The position numbers were made by a program, and so were the translations under genes. From Acidimicrobiia bacterium (GTDB lineage: Bacteria > Actinomycetota > Acidimicrobiia > Acidimicrobiales > Acidimicrobilacustridaceae): a stretch of DNA of 64,000 nucleotides. The DNA is taken from positions 1 through 64,000 of the forward strand of contig JAFIEP010000062.1 of the NCBI GenBank assembly GCA_020832495.1, given 5' to 3'. Positions 61,412 through 64,000 of this stretch are shown one piece after another (the first letter of the stretch is position 1; every line of letters begins with the position of its first letter). The notes under the pieces are model-generated. The model saw nothing but the letters and a program-made list of their open reading frames with translations. It made no database searches and was not told the origin of the DNA.

Positions 61412-63844
61412 TCAGCGCCGACGACCGCCGCCGCGGCCACCACCGCGACCGCCACGGCCGCCGCCGCCGCTCCGACCACCACCGCCGCCGCCGCCACGGC
61501 TGCTGTCAGCAGGTCCCAGGTCGCCGAACTCCTCGCGCAGTTCGCTCTCGAAGGAGTCCTCGAACGACACGAACTCAGCGTCGTCACCGGAGCTCTCCGT
61601 GCCACCGGAGCGACGCTCGCCGCCCTCGGAGCGACCGCCACCACCACCGCCGCTGCCACCACCGGAGGACTCAGGAGCGGATGCGAGCGTCAGCGAGATC
61701 TTTCCGTTGGGGTCGATGTCCTCGACCCGCACCTCGACCTCGTCGCCGAGACCCAACACGTCCTCCACCTTGTCGATGCGCTTGCCGCCACCGATCTTGG
61801 AGATGTGCAGCAGCCCGTCGCGACCGGGAAGGATGTTGATGAAGGCACCGAACTTGGTGATGTTCACCACCCGACCGCTGTAGGTCTCGCCCACGCCGGC
61901 AGTCGGCGGGTTGAGGATGAGCCGGATCTGGCGTTCGGCCTCGGCCACGGCACCGGAGTCGCTCGACCCGATGGCCACGGTGCCCACCGATCCGTCGTCG
62001 TCCACGGCGATGTTGGCGCCGGTCTCGAGCTGGATGGCGTTGATGACCTTGCCCTTCGGCCCGATGACCTCGCCGATCTTGTCGAGGGGGATCTCGAAGC
62101 TGATGATCTTCGGGGCGTGCTCGCCCACCTCGGGACGAGGCTCGGCGATGGCCTCGCTCATGTTGTCGAGGATCTGCACCCGGGCATCACGGGCCTGGGA
62201 CAACGCCTTGGTCAGCACATCGGCCGGGATGCCCTCGATCTTGGTGTCGAGCTGCAGTGCCGTGACGTACTCCGACGTTCCGGCGACCTTGAAGTCCATG
62301 TCACCGAAGGCGTCCTCGGCGCCGAGGATGTCGGTGAGCGTGACGTAGTTGCCGTCATGCAGGACGAGGCCCATGGCGATGCCGGCAACCGGCGCCTTGA
62401 TGGGGACACCAGCGTCCATGAGCGACAGCGACGAGCCGCACACCGAGCCCATGGAGGTGGACCCGTTGGACGACAGCACGTCGGACACGGTGCGGATGGC
62501 GTAGGCGAACTCCTCGGCGCTGGGCAACACCGGCAGCAGCGCCCGCTCAGCGAGGGCCCCGTGGCCGATCTCGCGGCGCTTCGGACCGCGCATGAAACCG
62601 GTCTCACCGGTGGAGAAGGGCGGGAAGTTGTAATGGTGCATGTAGCGCTTGCGCTCCACCACGCCAAGCGTGTCGAGCATCTGCTCCATGCGCAGCATGC
62701 CCAGGGTGGTGACGTTCAGCACCTGGGTCTCGCCACGTTGGAACAGCCCAGAGCCGTGCACAGAGGGGAGCACCGCGATCTCCGACGAGAGCGGCCGCAG
62801 ATCGGCCACACCGCGACCGTCGATGCGGACCCCTTCGTCGATGATGCGCTGGCGCACGATCTGCTTGGTGAGCGAACGGAAGGCGGCTTTCAGATGCTTG
62901 TGGGCATCGGGGTCCTCCTCGAAACGCGGCGCCAACTCGGCGAGCATCTCGTCGCGAAGGTCACCCTCGGCGGCCTGACGCTCCTGCTTGTCGACGATGG
63001 ACTGGACAGTCGTCAGCTTCTGGCCGTACCCGGACTCGACCGCCTCGAACATCTCGGAGCTGTAGTCGGTCTGCACGGGGTAGTCGATGGGCGGCTGCTC
63101 GCCGACCTTCTCGGCCAGCTCGAGCTGCAGGTCGATGGACTCACGGATCCACGTCTTGGCGGCCTCGAGGCCGCCAGCGAGTACATCCTCGTCCACCTTG
63201 ACGGCGCCGGCCTCGTAGCGCAGGTGGGCGCCTTCGTTGCCACCCGCCTCCACCATCATGATGGCGATGTCACCGCCGTCGGCGGTCTCGCGACCGGCGA
63301 CGATCATCTCGAAGGTGCAGTCGTCGCCCTCCTCGTAGGTGGGGAAGGGGATCCAGGTGCCCTCGGCGGTGAAGGCCATCCGCACCGAGCCGATCGGCTT
63401 GTCGAACGGGATGCCCGAGGCGAACAACGCCGCAGATGCTCCGTTCATGGCCAGCACGTCGTGCGGGTTCACCAGGTCGGCGGCCAGCACGGTACCGACG
63501 ATGTGGATCTCGTTGCGGAAGCCCTCGGGGAAGGCCGGGCGGATGGGACGGTCGATGAGCCGGCAGGTGAGCACGGCTGCGTCGGAAGCCCGCCCTTCTC
63601 GGCGGAAGAACGAGCCGGGGATCTTGCCCGCCGCGTACATGCGCTCCTCGATGTCGACGGTGAGGGGGAAGAAGTCGATGCCCTCCCGCACCCCCTTCGA
63701 CGCTGTTGCGGTCACGAGCACGACGGTGCCGTCCAGACGAACGGTCACCGCCCCATTCGCTTGGCCGGCCAGCTTGCCGGTCTCGAGGGTCAGGGTCTTG
63801 TCGGTCCCAGAAATGGGACCGGACACAACGATGGCGTCAGCCAT
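61412..63844 (-). CDS. pnp: Polynucleotide phosphorylase with a Gly/Arg-rich tail
   Basis: PNPase degrades RNA by phosphorolysis and can make RNA tails (GpsI is the mycobacterial name). The 810-residue protein has two RNase PH cores (about 1-330 and 340-565; YNFPPFSTGETGFMRGPKRREIGHGALAERAL), KH (about 580-640; GPKGKVINAIQ) and S1 (about 645-715) domains. After these come an acidic stretch and a tail rich in Arg-Gly-Gly repeats (about 760-810). The ATG at 63844 has GAGGAG upstream. It starts a run with the M16 peptidase and dapB. Confidence 0.96.
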   Translation of the reverse strand: MADAIVVSGPISGTDKTLTLETGKLAGQANGAVTVRLDGTVVLVTATASKGVREGIDFFPLTVDIEERMYAAGKIPGSFFRREGRASDAAVLTCRLIDRPIRPAFPEGFRNEIHIVGTVLAADLVNPHDVLAMNGASAALFASGIPFDKPIGSVRMAFTAEGTWIPFPTYEEGDDCTFEMIVAGRETADGGDIAIMMVEAGGNEGAHLRYEAGAVKVDEDVLAGGLEAAKTWIRESIDLQLELAEKVGEQPPIDYPVQTDYSSEMFEAVESGYGQKLTTVQSIVDKQERQAAEGDLRDEMLAELAPRFEEDPDAHKHLKAAFRSLTKQIVRQRIIDEGVRIDGRGVADLRPLSSEIAVLPSVHGSGLFQRGETQVLNVTTLGMLRMEQMLDTLGVVERKRYMHHYNFPPFSTGETGFMRGPKRREIGHGALAERALLPVLPSAEEFAYAIRTVSDVLSSNGSTSMGSVCGSSLSLMDAGVPIKAPVAGIAMGLVLHDGNYVTLTDILGAEDAFGDMDFKVAGTSEYVTALQLDTKIEGIPADVLTKALSQARDARVQILDNMSEAIAEPRPEVGEHAPKIISFEIPLDKIGEVIGPKGKVINAIQLETGANIAVDDDGSVGTVAIGSSDSGAVAEAERQIRLILNPPTAGVGETYSGRVVNITKFGAFINILPGRDGLLHISKIGGGKRIDKVEDVLGLGDEVEVRVEDIDPNGKISLTLASAPESSGGGSGGGGGGRSEGGERRSGGTESSGDDAEFVSFEDSFESELREEFGDLGPADSSRGGGGGGGRSGGGGRGGRGGGRGGGRRR

Positions 63845-63860
63845 GGCGTTGCTCCTCTCC

Positions 63861-63874
63861 GGGCGCGAACGCCC
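63861..63874 (-). promoter_or_regulatory. Small hairpin just upstream of the pnp ribosome binding site
   Basis: GGGCG pairs with CGCCC across a four-base loop, which reads UUCG on the transcript. It lies directly before the GAGGAG site and could modulate initiation. Confidence 0.45.
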
Positions 63875-63903
63875 GATGGGAGGGGCGGGCCCGTGCCAGT
63901 TCC

Positions 63904-63943
63904 CAGTGGAGGCGCTCGGAGCGGACTCCGCTCGCCTCCACTG
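63904..63943 (-). promoter_or_regulatory. Long hairpin in the pnp 5' region
   Basis: An 11-bp perfect outer stem (63904-63914 with 63933-63943) and a 5-bp inner stem (63917-63921 with 63926-63930) are separated by a symmetric two-base internal loop. In E. coli the pnp 5' leader has an RNase III-processed hairpin for autoregulation; a similar role, or the terminator of an upstream gene such as rpsO, is possible here. Confidence 0.6.
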
Positions 63944-64000
63944 ACAACTGACCACCCGGCCAGCTCCTCAGTTGATGTGATGATTGCAGGTGATCAGCGA

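Noticed and set aside
61412-61560. Frameshift creating the Gly/Arg tail of PNPase
   Set aside because: The frame is continuous from the S1 domain, ends 13 bases before the next gene, and alternates between Arg and Gly as a real RGG tail would.

Overview
This is a 64 kb high-G+C chromosomal stretch from an actinobacterium. The gene set is nearly all housekeeping and follows the Mycobacterium tuberculosis region from nrdR, the LysM protein and lexA through hflX, dapF, miaA, miaB, recA, pgsA, ftsK, rnj, dapA and dapB to pepR and pnp. Family-level features (succinylase DAP genes, BsaP next to BioB, two Mrp-type antiporters, GTG and TTG starts, 4-bp start/stop overlaps) suggest Actinomycetota, probably class Acidimicrobiia. 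The class assignment is inference. I see no tRNA, rRNA, CRISPR array, prophage or insertion sequence.

Layout. 1-2.0 kb: an Lrp/AsnC-type ligand-binding protein, a methyltransferase, a membrane protein and an ABM-fold monooxygenase. 2.0-4.1 kb: nrdR and a LysM division-control candidate diverge from lexA across four SOS boxes. 4.2-15.1 kb: a minus-strand run of peroxiredoxin, dapE, dapD, a membrane protein, dapC, hflX, dapF, miaA, miaB and a secreted beta-helix protein. 15.2-23.0 kb: a ten-gene, tightly overlapping Mrp/Mbh-like antiporter operon with three NuoL/M/N-type subunits. 23.3-26.6 kb: recA with an SOS box inside its promoter, msrB, and a secreted CAP plus SLH-repeat protein. 26.8-32.8 kb: a second, canonical mrpABCDEFG operon on the other strand. 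Its mrpA carries an in-frame amber codon, and it also has an SD-led leader ORF and a 20-codon mini-cistron.

33-37.3 kb: a minus-strand cluster of nudix, rimO, pgsA, cinA and thpR. 37.4-44.9 kb: an SCO6745-family protein, an SMP-30 protein, a CocE/NonD lipoprotein hydrolase, a palindromic repeat pair, a Na+/Ca2+ exchanger, surE, an orphan gene and a tiny zinc ribbon. 44.9-50.8 kb: ftsK, an alpha/beta hydrolase, bsaP-bioB and a sulfotransferase-like gene. 50.8-54.1 kb: rnj, dapA and a winged-helix regulator. 54.2-57.5 kb: a diiron ferritin-like protein under a TetR regulator with a clear operator, a second TetR gene and SURF1. 57.6-64 kb: a membrane protein and SDR pair, dapB, an M16 peptidase, and pnp with a structured 5' leader.

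The themes are DAP/lysine synthesis for the cell wall (dapA, B, C, D, E and F all present), the SOS response (lexA, recA, LysM protein), tRNA and ribosome modification (miaA, miaB, rimO), RNA turnover (rnj, pnp), and cation/proton homeostasis by two different Mrp-type complexes. The points most worth checking are the amber codon in mrpA, the two distinct Mrp systems, the missing channel lysine in one antiporter subunit, the mini-cistrons in the second Mrp operon and the TetR operator before the diiron gene.
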